Assembly: GCA_964654995.1 (NCBI GenBank)
Contig: CAZZKF010000027.1
Span: 1-30,183 of the forward strand
Source: CAZZKF01 sp964654995
Lineage (GTDB): Bacteria; Pseudomonadota; Alphaproteobacteria; CAZZKF01
Direction: 5' to 3'
DNA length: 30,183 bases
A program made the translations under genes and the position numbers. A model generated the notes under the pieces. The model searched no databases. It had not been told where the DNA came from and saw only the letters and a list, made by a program, of their open reading frames with translations. Positions 1 to 8,640 of this stretch are shown in pieces (the stretch's first letter is position 1; each line of letters begins with the position of its first letter).

Positions 1-60
1 GTTGTCACCCATGTCTTAGGGACATTCCGTTACCCATCTCTCCGGGTCGGACACCAGCGA
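1..60. mobile_element. possible insertion-sequence end fragment
   Basis: The first 60 bases carry two similar direct repeats, GTCACCCATGTCT at 4-16 and GTTACCCATCTCT at 29-41, the second followed by CCGGGTCGGACA. On the minus strand this reads as two copies of an ATGGGTRAC motif. Motifs of this kind are, from memory, common at the ends of transposase-bearing insertion sequences in alphaproteobacteria. No transposase is visible because the window begins here. It lies next to a tRNA gene, a common landing place for mobile DNA. The identification is weak. Confidence 0.25.
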
Positions 61-63
61 TCG

Positions 64-154
64 TGGCGGAGAGGATGGGATTCGAACCCACGATACCCTG
101 TTAGGGTATACTCCCTTAGCAGGGGAGCGCCTTCAACCACTCGGCCACCTCTCC
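64..154 (-). tRNA. tRNA-Ser (anticodon GCT)
   Basis: On the minus strand the sequence folds into a class II tRNA with a long variable arm. The acceptor stem is GGAGAGG at 154-148 paired with CCTCTCC at 74-68, with discriminator G at 67 and an encoded CCA at 66-64. The anticodon stem CTCCC/GGGAG encloses loop CTGCTAA, giving anticodon GCT, which reads AGC and AGU serine codons. The T loop GGTTCGAATCC is standard. The variable arm pairs TACCCT with AGGGTA. The mature tRNA is 91 nt with CCA. Confidence 0.97.
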
Positions 155-161
155 GAGGCCG

Positions 162-190
162 TGAATAGCGCAGAACTCATATGCGTTCAA
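162..190 (-). promoter_or_regulatory. sigma70-type promoter of tRNA-Ser
   Basis: The minus strand has a -35 box TTGAAC (190-185), a 17-bp spacer and a -10 box TATTCA (167-162). Transcription would start about 7 nt later, next to the tRNA 5' end at 154. Spacing and position suit a stable RNA promoter. Inferred from sequence only. Confidence 0.6.
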
Positions 191-321
191 GGCATTTGGC
201 CGGATTGCGGGGGACGGCGAGCAGACATCACGGCCTCGCAGCGCCGGTCCCCTGCCGACGTGGCCCTTGGCACCTCGGGTTGCGGCAGAAAGCGGCGGGC
301 AAGCGGTCTTCGAAACAGCGG

Positions 322-627
322 TCAGCGCCGCACGCCGTTGGCCTGGCGAACGCCGTTGAAATGGCTGAGCTGCCATTCGCGGGCCTGGCGCTGGGCCTCG
401 GCAATCTCCACCTCCGACATGTCCTGGGCGACCTCGGCGCGATCGACCCGGGCCCGCTCAAGCCCGTTCATCGCCGCCAGATTGAACCACATGTGGGCCG
501 CGACGAAATCCTGTGGCACGCCCTGGCCGGTGGCATAGAGAAGGCCGAGATCATAAAGCGCTTCCGCCTTGCCGCGCTTGGCCGCACGCAGTCGATTGCT
601 GACGTATCTCTTGTCAATGGCTCCCAT
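322..627 (-). CDS. Sel1-like repeat protein
   Basis: A 101-aa protein with one clear Sel1 (SEL1-type TPR) unit: residues about 17-55 contain KRGKAEALYDLGLLYATGQG followed by PQDFVAAHMWFNLAAMNG, the standard pattern of paired helices in this family. Sel1 repeats bind protein partners; no enzyme activity is expected and the partner is unknown. There is no signal peptide or membrane segment, so it is probably cytoplasmic. ATG 627 is preceded on the minus strand by GGGGGA with 6-nt spacing. It lies upstream of tRNA-Ser in the same orientation and is divergent from the sulfatase gene. The C-terminal third is charged and rich in Glu, Gln and Arg. Confidence 0.8.
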   Translation of the reverse strand: MGAIDKRYVSNRLRAAKRGKAEALYDLGLLYATGQGVPQDFVAAHMWFNLAAMNGLERARVDRAEVAQDMSEVEIAEAQRQAREWQLSHFNGVRQANGVRR

Positions 628-887
628 ATCACATCCCCCACGCGGACCCGAAATCCCCCGAAACGAAGGCGGATGTTCCCTCAGCGGTCGATCCCTCGGG
701 TCCTTTCGAGCGCCATGCGTGACGATCAGGCTGTCACAGCAAATTTAAAATTTTGGTTAACGCCGACATTCGCATCCTGGTCGTTCGTCATGGTCTGGCC
801 TTGCGAATTCCTGTAACATTGTTTCTTCCTTTTGATGCGAGCGGGTGCAGTCGGCTACCGGCAGCGCTCGGGATTCGGGAGGTCCGC
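628..887. other. intergenic region between sel1-like gene and sulfatase
   Basis: About 260 bases separate two divergent genes. The only conspicuous element is an AT-rich block at 740-760 within GC-rich DNA, ending in GTTAAC. It may hold promoters for one or both genes, but I cannot assign clean -35/-10 pairs. The sulfatase reading frame stays open back to 753, but this stretch shows no recognised domain and a better ribosome binding site lies just before 888. Confidence 0.4.
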
Positions 888-2879
888 TTGGGATCGGCGA
901 TTCCACAGAATCACAGCAACGGCAAGGACAGCGCCAGTCTTCGGCGCTGGCTGCGCTCGTGGCGACGGCTGTTCCGGGCGCGGCGCAAGCTCGGCCGCTT
1001 TCCCCACATCCAGGGGCTTCTGGCGCTTTACGTGCCGCTGCTCATCGTCGTTGTCACCGCCAAGGCGGCACGGATCGGCGGCATGCAGCTCACGGCGCTC
1101 GAGACGCTCGATTTCCTGCGCTCGGAGGTGTTTCTGATTTTGGCCGTGTTTCTGTTGTGGGCCGGGCTGGTGCTGGCCTCGCGGCGCGGTTACTGGCGCG
1201 GCCTGGCGGTGATCGGCGGCGCCCTGTTCTGGGTCATTATCGGCACCACCGAGCTGCTTGGCACCGGCTATTCGCTGACCACCGGTGATTACGGCTTCAG
1301 CTATCCGTTCTTCGTCTACGGCCTGAAAAAAATCCCGGCGATCGCGCCGATGGTCTCGGCCGAGGCCTCGACCGCCGCCCTGCCCCTGATGGCGGTCGCC
1401 GCCATGCTGATCCTGCTGGCCTCGGCGCTGGTTCATGTCGCCCGGCGCACGCGCACGCGCCGGCGCCACCGCCATCGCCCCAATCGCCGACTGGGCCGGG
1501 CGATGATGCTGGCCGCGCCGCTGGCGCTGGTCCTCGCGATCCTGCCCAGTTTTTTCAGCGACGACGTGCTGATGTCACGGGCGATCACGATCAATGCCAG
1601 CGAGGACGCCGTCGACCTGCTCAGCGAGGTCAAGCTCCAGGCCAAGCCGATTCGCCCGACCTATCCCTTGAAGGCGCGCCTGGCGGCGGCCGCACCGGCG
1701 GCCGGAACCGCCAATCTGGTGATCATTCTGCTCGAATCGACGCGCGCCAAATCGGTCACCGTCTACAACCCGGAGCTGGCGACCACGCCGTACCTGGCGG
1801 AGCTGGCGAAGACCAGCATCGTCGCCCGGCGCGCCTATGCCTTTACGCCGCAGACCTCGAAGGCGCTGGTCTCGACCCTGTGCGGACTTGAGAACTTCCT
1901 GCGCCGCGGGGTGCGCGAGGCACAGCCGAATCTCGGCATCCCCGGGCGCTGCCTGGCCGGGTTGCTGCGCGATGCCGGCTATCGCACGGTGTTCTTCCAG
2001 TCGGCGACCAAGACCTTCGAGCACCGCGACGGGCTGGTCGCCAACATGGGCTATGCCGAATTCTATTCCGGCGACGAGATGCCATCCGAAGGCCTGCAAA
2101 AGGCCAATTACTTCGGGTTCGAGGACCGCATCATGCTCGGCCCCAGCCGCCGCTGGCTGAAAAAGAACGGCGACCGGCCGTTCTTCGCCACCTACATGAC
2201 GAACACGCCGCACCACCCCTATCTGGCGCCGACGACCTATGGCCGAAAACCGTTCGCCGCCGACGACGAATTAAACCGGTATCTGAACAGCATCAATTAT
2301 CTCGATCATTTCGTAAAGGAATTGATCGCTCAGTACAAAGAGCTCGGGCTTTACGACAACACCGTCTTCATCATCATGGGCGATCATGGCGAAGGCTTCG
2401 GCGAACACGGGGTCAAGCAGCACATCACGACGATCTACGATGAGGGCCTGCACATCCCCTTGCTGATCCATGACGGGCGCAATCCGAAGGCCGGCGAGAT
2501 CACCCAGCCTGTGTGGGAGCCCGATGTCATGCCGACGGCCCTCGAACTCCTGGGCTTCCGGATCGAGAACGGCGTTTATCCGGGACGATCGATGTTCGCC
2601 CCACCGATCGACCGGGCGATCATGTCGCACTGCTGGCGCGAGCGCCAGTGCATGTCGGTCATCCGCGGGCCGTACAAGCTGATCTACCACTTCGACAACC
2701 GCCCGGACGAACTGTTCGATCTGGTCCGCGACCCCGGCGAGACCCGCAATCTGGCGGCCGAAATGCCGGAGCGCGCAAAGCGCATGCGCAAGGAGCTGAT
2801 CGCCTGGCGGATCGGCGTTCTGGCGTACTACAAGAACTATTACCGGGCCCGGCGTCAGAGCCTGAAGCCGGCGTCCTGA
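888..2879 (+). CDS. membrane-anchored sulfatase / LTA-synthase-like phosphotransferase
   Basis: Alkaline phosphatase superfamily protein, 663 aa from TTG 888. This start is chosen because GGGAGG at 877-882 sits 5 nt before it; an ATG at 753 is in frame but lacks such support. The N-terminal third has about five hydrophobic segments (roughly residues 43-58, 81-98, 105-125, 165-185, 205-222), the layout of LtaS and related enzymes. A periplasmic catalytic domain follows. LLESTRA places a likely nucleophile at Thr285, and GDHGEGFGEHG at about 498-508 supplies metal ligands. The family includes lipoteichoic acid synthases, phosphoglycerol transferases (OpgB), phosphoethanolamine transferases and true sulfatases. 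A Gram-negative bacterium lacks LTA, so modification of periplasmic glucan or lipid headgroups is the more likely role. The substrate cannot be read from sequence. It is convergent with the DUF4159 operon, 18 bp away. Confidence 0.85.
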   Translation: MGSAIPQNHSNGKDSASLRRWLRSWRRLFRARRKLGRFPHIQGLLALYVPLLIVVVTAKAARIGGMQLTALETLDFLRSEVFLILAVFLLWAGLVLASRRGYWRGLAVIGGALFWVIIGTTELLGTGYSLTTGDYGFSYPFFVYGLKKIPAIAPMVSAEASTAALPLMAVAAMLILLASALVHVARRTRTRRRHRHRPNRRLGRAMMLAAPLALVLAILPSFFSDDVLMSRAITINASEDAVDLLSEVKLQAKPIRPTYPLKARLAAAAPAAGTANLVIILLESTRAKSVTVYNPELATTPYLAELAKTSIVARRAYAFTPQTSKALVSTLCGLENFLRRGVREAQPNLGIPGRCLAGLLRDAGYRTVFFQSATKTFEHRDGLVANMGYAEFYSGDEMPSEGLQKANYFGFEDRIMLGPSRRWLKKNGDRPFFATYMTNTPHHPYLAPTTYGRKPFAADDELNRYLNSINYLDHFVKELIAQYKELGLYDNTVFIIMGDHGEGFGEHGVKQHITTIYDEGLHIPLLIHDGRNPKAGEITQPVWEPDVMPTALELLGFRIENGVYPGRSMFAPPIDRAIMSHCWRERQCMSVIRGPYKLIYHFDNRPDELFDLVRDPGETRNLAAEMPERAKRMRKELIAWRIGVLAYYKNYYRARRQSLKPAS

Positions 2880-2897
2880 CTCGCACCACGGGATGAT

Positions 2898-5009
2898 TCA
2901 GCGGCCTTCGCGATACCAGGCCATCAGCAAAGGTGCGGTGATCAGCAGCAGCAGCACCCAGGCCGGCAGCAGCGCCGTGCGGCGCACGCCGGTGATGCGT
3001 GCTTCGCCATTCTCATAGAGCCCGATCCAGTTGCGCCCGGCCGTTCGCTGGCCGGGCTTCACCCGCCGGATCTCGGGCACGCCGGCGCGCGCCAGCCAGA
3101 CGATCCCGCCGCCGCTGGCCGCAGTCACCGGCGCCAGACGCTCGGGCGTCGGCTGGATATCGGTGAATTCACGCGCATCCACCGCCCCGGCGACGGCAAA
3201 CGCCTGGTGGCGGCCGTCGCTGAAGCGATAAAGGCCGGGCACGCCGGCGCTGACCGTGGCGGCGTAGGCGCCATCGCGCTGGCGGCTCATCGCCACCGGC
3301 ACTTCCGTCCCGTCGGGACCGGTCATGCGTACCGGCAGGGGCGTTTCATCCATGGTCCGCTGAACGACGGTGATACGATCGCCGCTGACCCGGGCCTCGA
3401 GCGCATTTTCCTCGAGGTCCGGCTCTTTCATCAGCCAGTGGGCAAGGCGGCGCAGCAACTCGGCCTGGGGTCCGCCGCCCTCGAACCCGCGCGCCCACAG
3501 CCACGCCTGGTCCGAGAGCAGCTCGGCGACGCGGCCCTCGCCAACCCGGTCGAGAACCAGAAGCGGGCGCCGGTTAACGCCGCGCATCAACACCTCGCCA
3601 CGCAAGGCGATGGCCTCGATCTGGCGAAACCAGCGGCCCCATCCCTGTTGCCCGGCGCCTCTGGGATCAGGCAGATCGGCGGTGACCGGATGGCGCTGCC
3701 CGGCGGCACTCAGCACCGGGCGGAAGCCCTGCTCGAACACGCGGCGCGTCGGGCGCGCCGGCAGAATCTGTGCCAGCGGCGTATCATAAAGACTGCGGGC
3801 GCCGGCGAATTCCGGGCCGGCGGCGATCAGCAGCGCCCCGCCTTCTTCGACGAAGCCTGCGAGATTGGCGAAATAACGCAACGGCAGCACGCCGCGCCGG
3901 CGATAGCGGTCGAGGATGATGAGGTCGAAGTCCTTGAGCTTTTCCTCGAACAGCTCGCGGGTCGGAAATGCGATGAGAGAGAGCTCGTCAACCGGCGTGA
4001 GGTTCGCCTCCTGGGGCGTGCGCAGAATGGTGAAGTGGACCAGATCGACCGCCGGGTCGGCTTTCAGGAGATTGCGCCAGACCCGCTCGCCGGCGTGCGG
4101 CTCACCGGAAATCAGCAACACCTGCAGGCGGTCACGGATGCCGTTGACCGCCAGCACGACGCGGTTGTTCAGCGCGCTGACCTCGCCTTTGCGCGGTGCC
4201 GCCTCGATCTCGATGATGGATTTGCCGGCATGGCCGATCTCGAACGGCACGGTGACCGGAACTCCGAGCTGGACCGGCTGGTCGAAGACCGTCTCGCCGG
4301 ACAGGCGGACGGCGACCCGGGCCATCGGTGCCGGGGTTGCCGGCCGCCTGACCGTATCGTCTTTCTGCGCCGCATCGTCCTCGACCCGAAAGGTCAGCGT
4401 CAGAGGCTTGCCGACAATGCCGTAGCGTGGCGCTTCTTCCACCACCACCCGCCGGTCGAAACCATCGGGATCGCCGGTCAGCAGCACGTGCACCGGGGCG
4501 CGCAGCGCTGACGGCAGGGCTTCCGGCACGTCATGGACCTGGCCATCGGTGATCAGAATGACGCCGGCGAGGCGGCGGCTGTCGATCTGGCCCAGGAGCC
4601 GGTCGAGCGCCGTGAACAGGCGGGTGCCCGACGCGCCGTCCGCATCCTTTTCGCCAACCTCGAGGCGGCGCACCTCGAGCCCGTCCTGCGCCTTCAATCG
4701 GGTCTCGAGCTCGGCGGCGGCGCGGGCGGTTTCCGCCAGTCGCCCGCCGATCCGCTGGCTTGCGGTGGTGTCGGTCACGACAACGGCGATGTCGGACAAG
4801 GGCGTGCGCTGTTCCTGGATCAAAGTGGGGTTGAGGCCGGCGGCGAACAGCGCCGCCATCGCCGCGGCCCGCCAGCCATTGCCACGTGCACGCCGCCACA
4901 GGCCGAACGCCGCCAGCACCAGGAGACCAGCGCCCAGAATCGCCATCACCGGCCACGACAGCGCCGGGCTCAGCATCACAGGCCCCAATGCGATCGGCGC
5001 CACGCTCAC
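2898..5009 (-). CDS. vWA/glutamine-amidotransferase-like membrane protein, last gene of MoxR operon
   Basis: A 703-aa protein of unknown function. GTG 5009 overlaps the upstream TGA as GTGA, so translation is probably coupled. N-terminal membrane segments lie at about residues 14-34 and 40-55. A von Willebrand A-like domain follows, with DIAVVVTDTTAS in place of the MIDAS DxSxS and later GVILITDGQ. Next comes a region like class I glutamine amidotransferases, with LIILDRYRRRGVLP and GGALLIAAGPEF, but no evident catalytic Cys-His-Glu triad. A single C-terminal membrane helix (AWVLLLLITAPLLMAW) anchors the end. Most of the protein should be periplasmic. The degenerate MIDAS suggests binding rather than catalysis. 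It is the last gene of a moxR-DUF58-DUF4159 operon. Family-level recognition is good; function is unknown. Confidence 0.8.
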   Translation of the reverse strand: MSVAPIALGPVMLSPALSWPVMAILGAGLLVLAAFGLWRRARGNGWRAAAMAALFAAGLNPTLIQEQRTPLSDIAVVVTDTTASQRIGGRLAETARAAAELETRLKAQDGLEVRRLEVGEKDADGASGTRLFTALDRLLGQIDSRRLAGVILITDGQVHDVPEALPSALRAPVHVLLTGDPDGFDRRVVVEEAPRYGIVGKPLTLTFRVEDDAAQKDDTVRRPATPAPMARVAVRLSGETVFDQPVQLGVPVTVPFEIGHAGKSIIEIEAAPRKGEVSALNNRVVLAVNGIRDRLQVLLISGEPHAGERVWRNLLKADPAVDLVHFTILRTPQEANLTPVDELSLIAFPTRELFEEKLKDFDLIILDRYRRRGVLPLRYFANLAGFVEEGGALLIAAGPEFAGARSLYDTPLAQILPARPTRRVFEQGFRPVLSAAGQRHPVTADLPDPRGAGQQGWGRWFRQIEAIALRGEVLMRGVNRRPLLVLDRVGEGRVAELLSDQAWLWARGFEGGGPQAELLRRLAHWLMKEPDLEENALEARVSGDRITVVQRTMDETPLPVRMTGPDGTEVPVAMSRQRDGAYAATVSAGVPGLYRFSDGRHQAFAVAGAVDAREFTDIQPTPERLAPVTAASGGGIVWLARAGVPEIRRVKPGQRTAGRNWIGLYENGEARITGVRRTALLPAWVLLLLITAPLLMAWYREGR

Positions 5010-7744
5010 TGCCCCAGCCTTTCGAGCAGCACCGGCAGATGAAGCTGATCGGCCTTGTAATTGCCGGTCAGCGCGTACATCACCAGATTGATCCCGAAAC
5101 GGAAGGCAATCTCGCGTTCCGGCGGCAGAAACGGAAAGGTGCCGTCGCCCCGCGCCCACTGCCGGGCCAGGTCTTCGTACGAAATCACCACTGATGAAAC
5201 CCCGTCATTGACGCCGCCGGCATGACGCTCGACCCAGATGTTGGTCGGCGGGCGCGCCTGGCGGTAGCGCTCCAGCAGATAGAAGGCGCGGTTGAGCACA
5301 TGATCGGACGGCAGCCGCATCAACGGCGGCACGTCAAGACGGCCGAGCGCCCGGCGCAGGGCCTCGGTCGGGCGAGCCACGCTGGAGGCGTCGATGAACA
5401 GAATGCCGCCGGTCTTCATGTAGCGATCGATGCGATCGATGGCGGCGGCCGGCAGCGGTGCCGGGTCATCGACGACCGGCCAGTAGACCAGCGGGAAAAA
5501 GATCAGCTCGTCACGGGAAAGATCGATACCGAGCGGCGGGGCCGGCGCCACCGTGGTGCGCATCGCCACCACCTCGCCGAGGCGGACCAGCGCCGTGCGG
5601 CTCAGGCGGTCGGTACGGGCATCGCCGGTCAGTGCATAGGCAAAGCGGAGCTGAAGCGAGGCGGTCAGTGCCAGACGATCGGCGGCGCGGGATGACGGCG
5701 CGGCATCGTTCGCGCTCTGGGCCCGGGCGGGAGCAACCGGCACCAGCCCGATGCACACCAACACCAGCCCCATGGCCGCCATCGGGCCGGCGCGGCGCAG
5801 CAGGCCACGCAGAGACAGGCCGATCACACCGTCCATCAGCAGCAGCAACAGCGCCGCCGCCAGCAGCCAGGGGCGCAAGGACATCTCGCCGCCGGTGCCG
5901 TAGGGCCGGGCACGCACGCCCGCCACTTCGGGCAGCGGCTGCAGACGGTATTCGTCATCGATCGGGCCGTTCGGGGCCATCAGATTGAGTGCCACCGGCG
6001 CCTCTTTCGAGCCATAGAGGCCGGGCGGGTGCTCGGCTCCGGCCCGCGGCGGTGACTCGGGCGACGGGATCAGCGGCGGCACGGCCGGGTCCGCCCGCCC
6101 CAGCCGCCCGAAACCGTCGAGTATCGCCACCGGCGCCAGCGGCCGGTCGCCGCGGAAAGCGCTGTCGTCCTTGCGGCCAAGTGCGACGATGCGTTTCAGC
6201 ATGGCGACGAACAGGCCGGAGAGCGGCAGGTTCGACCAGTCGGTATTGGCGGTGACATGAAACAGAACGACCCAGCCCTGGCCCTTGCGGCGGGCGGTAA
6301 CCAGCGGCGTTCCGTCTTCGAGCCGCGCCCAGGTGCGCACTTCGGGGTCGCGGCTGGGCTCGGCCAGGACCTGACGGTTGACCCGCACATCGCCGGGAAT
6401 CGCCAGGCCGAAGAACGGGCTGTCGGCATCGAACGGGGCCAAGGGCGCCGGCTGCTCCCAGGAGAGCACACCGCCCATCGAGCGGCCACCGCTGCGCAGA
6501 CGCACCGGCAACAGCGCATCCTGGCCATGTTCCGCCAGCTTCGGCCCGGCAAAGCGCACCAGCACACCGCCGCGCCCCAGCCAGCCCTGGATCGCCGCCT
6601 CGTCGCGTTCGGGCAGTGTACCGACATCGGCCAGCATCAGAACCCCGGCGCCGCTTTCGATCAGCGCCGGCACCGGACCCTGGCGCAAGTCGGCAAACGG
6701 CTCCAGGGCGCGGCTCAGGTAATAGAGCGCCGAGAGCAGCGGCTGGGCGGCTTCGGCGCCCTCGCCGGAGACCAGGCCGACGGTGCGCCGGCGCCAGCTT
6801 TCGTCAACCAGCATGACGGCGCCGGCCGACGATTCACCTTCGATCTCGATGCGGGCGATGCGATTGCGCAGCGCCACCGGCAGGCCGAGCCGGGTGCGTC
6901 CCCGCACCGCCCCGGCCTCAAGCGGGATCTCGCTGCGCGACAGCAGCCGGCCGTCGCCGGCACTGACGCGAACCCACAGGGATAGCGGCCGCTCGGTGCT
7001 GACCCGCACGACGCCGATCGACAGATCCGTCCCTTCGGCCTTGAGCGGCAACAGGGCGCGGGCCAGCTCCGGTTGTTCATCGGCGATCAGGTCGAAGCCG
7101 ACATAGCGGCGCAGATCGTCGATCAGCGCCGCCGCCCCACCATGATCGAGCCCGTCCGACAACCAGACGACATGGGCATCATGATCGAGATCGAGAGCCT
7201 TCAGACGTGCCACGACATTCGTGCGATCCACCGGCCAGGGTTTGGGCTTCATGGCGGCGGCCCGGGCGCGCGCCTGCTCGGGACTCAGCAGAGATGCCGG
7301 CGGGCGCTGGTCGAGCGGTTTTTCGGGACCCGGTGGCGGCGCGGTTCCGAGAATGACGACGGCGCGGCCCGCGCGATCGGCGCGGGCGATCCAGCGGTCC
7401 ATGGCGGCGAGGCGACGCGGCCAGTGGCTGGCCGCTGTCCAGCCATCGTCGACGATCAGCACCAGCGGGCCGCTGCCGGCCAGCCGCCCGGCGGGATTGA
7501 GAACCGGTCCGGCCAGGGCCACGATCACCAGCGCGACGATCACCAGGCGCAGCAGCACCAGCCACCACGGCGCACCGGCCGGGGTTTCTTCCGTTCCCGC
7601 GATGTCGAGAAGAATGCGGATCGGCGGAAAACGCCGCAGTTTCGGGGCCGGCGGGATCAGCCGCAACAACCACCACACCGCCGGCAGCACGACCAGTGCC
7701 GCCAGAATCCACGGCTGGGTGAACGCCAGAGCACCGCTCAGCAT
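5006..7744 (-). CDS. DUF4159 domain-containing membrane protein (BatA-type N terminus)
   Basis: A 912-aa protein starting MLSGALAFTQPW at ATG 7744, overlapping the end of the DUF58 gene by 7 nt. Residues 1-90 form the double-transmembrane BatA-type N terminus (WILAALVVLPAVWWLL; WLVLLRLVIVALVIVALAGP). A vWA-like domain follows, with a degraded metal site (LVLIVDDGWTAAS). A middle region carries GVLMLADVGTL and GWLGRGGVLVRFAGP, amidotransferase-like. A further membrane segment at about residues 690-710 (PWLLAAALLLLLMDGV) and a second hydrophobic stretch precede the C-terminal DUF4159 domain of about 210 residues, recognised by LRFAYALTGDART, FFPLVYWP, GGILFIDASS and FRFGINLVMYALTGNYKADQLH. The function is not established. 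Context points to an envelope-associated complex driven by the MoxR ATPase. Confidence 0.88.
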   Translation of the reverse strand: MLSGALAFTQPWILAALVVLPAVWWLLRLIPPAPKLRRFPPIRILLDIAGTEETPAGAPWWLVLLRLVIVALVIVALAGPVLNPAGRLAGSGPLVLIVDDGWTAASHWPRRLAAMDRWIARADRAGRAVVILGTAPPPGPEKPLDQRPPASLLSPEQARARAAAMKPKPWPVDRTNVVARLKALDLDHDAHVVWLSDGLDHGGAAALIDDLRRYVGFDLIADEQPELARALLPLKAEGTDLSIGVVRVSTERPLSLWVRVSAGDGRLLSRSEIPLEAGAVRGRTRLGLPVALRNRIARIEIEGESSAGAVMLVDESWRRRTVGLVSGEGAEAAQPLLSALYYLSRALEPFADLRQGPVPALIESGAGVLMLADVGTLPERDEAAIQGWLGRGGVLVRFAGPKLAEHGQDALLPVRLRSGGRSMGGVLSWEQPAPLAPFDADSPFFGLAIPGDVRVNRQVLAEPSRDPEVRTWARLEDGTPLVTARRKGQGWVVLFHVTANTDWSNLPLSGLFVAMLKRIVALGRKDDSAFRGDRPLAPVAILDGFGRLGRADPAVPPLIPSPESPPRAGAEHPPGLYGSKEAPVALNLMAPNGPIDDEYRLQPLPEVAGVRARPYGTGGEMSLRPWLLAAALLLLLMDGVIGLSLRGLLRRAGPMAAMGLVLVCIGLVPVAPARAQSANDAAPSSRAADRLALTASLQLRFAYALTGDARTDRLSRTALVRLGEVVAMRTTVAPAPPLGIDLSRDELIFFPLVYWPVVDDPAPLPAAAIDRIDRYMKTGGILFIDASSVARPTEALRRALGRLDVPPLMRLPSDHVLNRAFYLLERYRQARPPTNIWVERHAGGVNDGVSSVVISYEDLARQWARGDGTFPFLPPEREIAFRFGINLVMYALTGNYKADQLHLPVLLERLGQ

Positions 7745-8640
7745 GCGGTCTCGCCAAGCGCCCCCACAACCGCCAGAAGCGCCAATTGGGGTGAACGGTC
7801 GGTGCGGTGGGCGATCACCGGCCAGCCGGCGTTCTGGCCCAGGGCGATGAGTGCCTGACACCAGGCGCGATAGCGCCGAACATATTCGTCGCGCACGCTT
7901 TCGACCCGGCCGACGACGACCGCGCCCTCGCCTTCCGGCCCCTCGAAGCGGGTGCGGCCGGAAAACGACAGCTCTTCCTCGGCCGGATCATGGATCTGCA
8001 CCAGACAGCCGCGCACGCCGCGCTCGCGATAGCCCCGGATCACCCGCTCAAGTTCGTCGAGGGGCGCCAAAAAGTCGCCGATCAGGACGAGGCGCGCATG
8101 CCGCGGCACGTTTTCGAGCGCCGGCAGGCTGTCCGCGCTTTCCCCGGGTCCTTGCGGACGCGCCGGGTCCAGCGCCCGGGCCAGCCGCTCCAGCCCGTTG
8201 CGCCCGGATATGCGGGTGCCGGGATGCCCGAGCACCGCCACATGCTCGCCGGAGCGGCGCAGCAGCACCGCCAGCGCCAGTCCGATCAGGGCGGCACGGT
8301 GGGCCTTGTCCACGGTGCCGAAAGACATCGACGGCGAGCGGTCAACCCAGAGCCAGACGCTTTGCGCCGCCTCGCGCTCATGTTCGCGGATGAACAGATG
8401 GTCGCCGCGCGCCGAGCGCCGCCAGTCGATGGCGCTGGCCGGATCACCGGACTGATAGCGGCGGAACTGCCAGAAGGCGTCGCCCGGCCCGGCCCGGCGA
8501 TAGCCGTGGGCGCCCTGAACGATGGTGGCGGCGACCCGCTCGGCCTCGACCAGCAGGTCGGGCAGCAGGCCGGCGACGCGCCGGGCCTCGCGGTGCAGCG
8601 GGCTGATCCCGGCAGCCGCCACGCTCGAAAATCTAGGCAT
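7738..8640 (-). CDS. DUF58 domain-containing protein (vWA-like, MoxR partner)
   Basis: A 300-aa protein with the DUF58 signature FWQFRRYQSGDPASAIDWRR, then SARGDHLFIREHE, then a vWA core WLWVDRSPSMSFG that keeps the DxSxS metal motif. DUF58 proteins nearly always sit next to MoxR ATPases and are thought to be their substrates or adaptors, in Bat-like operons linked to envelope stress or to maturation of large complexes. No membrane segment is evident, so it is likely cytoplasmic or peripheral. ATG 8640 overlaps the end of moxR by 8 nt and its own end overlaps the DUF4159 gene by 7 nt, so the set is tightly coupled. It is the only one of the three vWA-like proteins here with an intact metal site. 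Confidence 0.9.
   Translation of the reverse strand: MPRFSSVAAAGISPLHREARRVAGLLPDLLVEAERVAATIVQGAHGYRRAGPGDAFWQFRRYQSGDPASAIDWRRSARGDHLFIREHEREAAQSVWLWVDRSPSMSFGTVDKAHRAALIGLALAVLLRRSGEHVAVLGHPGTRISGRNGLERLARALDPARPQGPGESADSLPALENVPRHARLVLIGDFLAPLDELERVIRGYRERGVRGCLVQIHDPAEEELSFSGRTRFEGPEGEGAVVVGRVESVRDEYVRRYRAWCQALIALGQNAGWPVIAHRTDRSPQLALLAVVGALGETAC

Noticed and set aside
740..760. CtrA-like site TTAA-N8-TTAA in an AT-rich block before the sulfatase gene
   Set aside because: The CtrA consensus needs a 7-bp gap between half-sites; here the gap is 8, and no other cell-cycle signal is nearby.
3207..4511. Long open frame on the plus strand opposite the vWA/amidotransferase-like gene
   Set aside because: It is an antisense frame in GC-rich DNA with low-complexity, Arg/Ala/Gly-rich composition and no recognisable domain; the minus-strand protein has clear family features.
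7073..7858. Long plus-strand frame opposite the DUF4159 gene start
   Set aside because: Same reason: a GC-driven shadow with Gln/Arg/His-rich sequence and no domain, opposite a well-supported gene.
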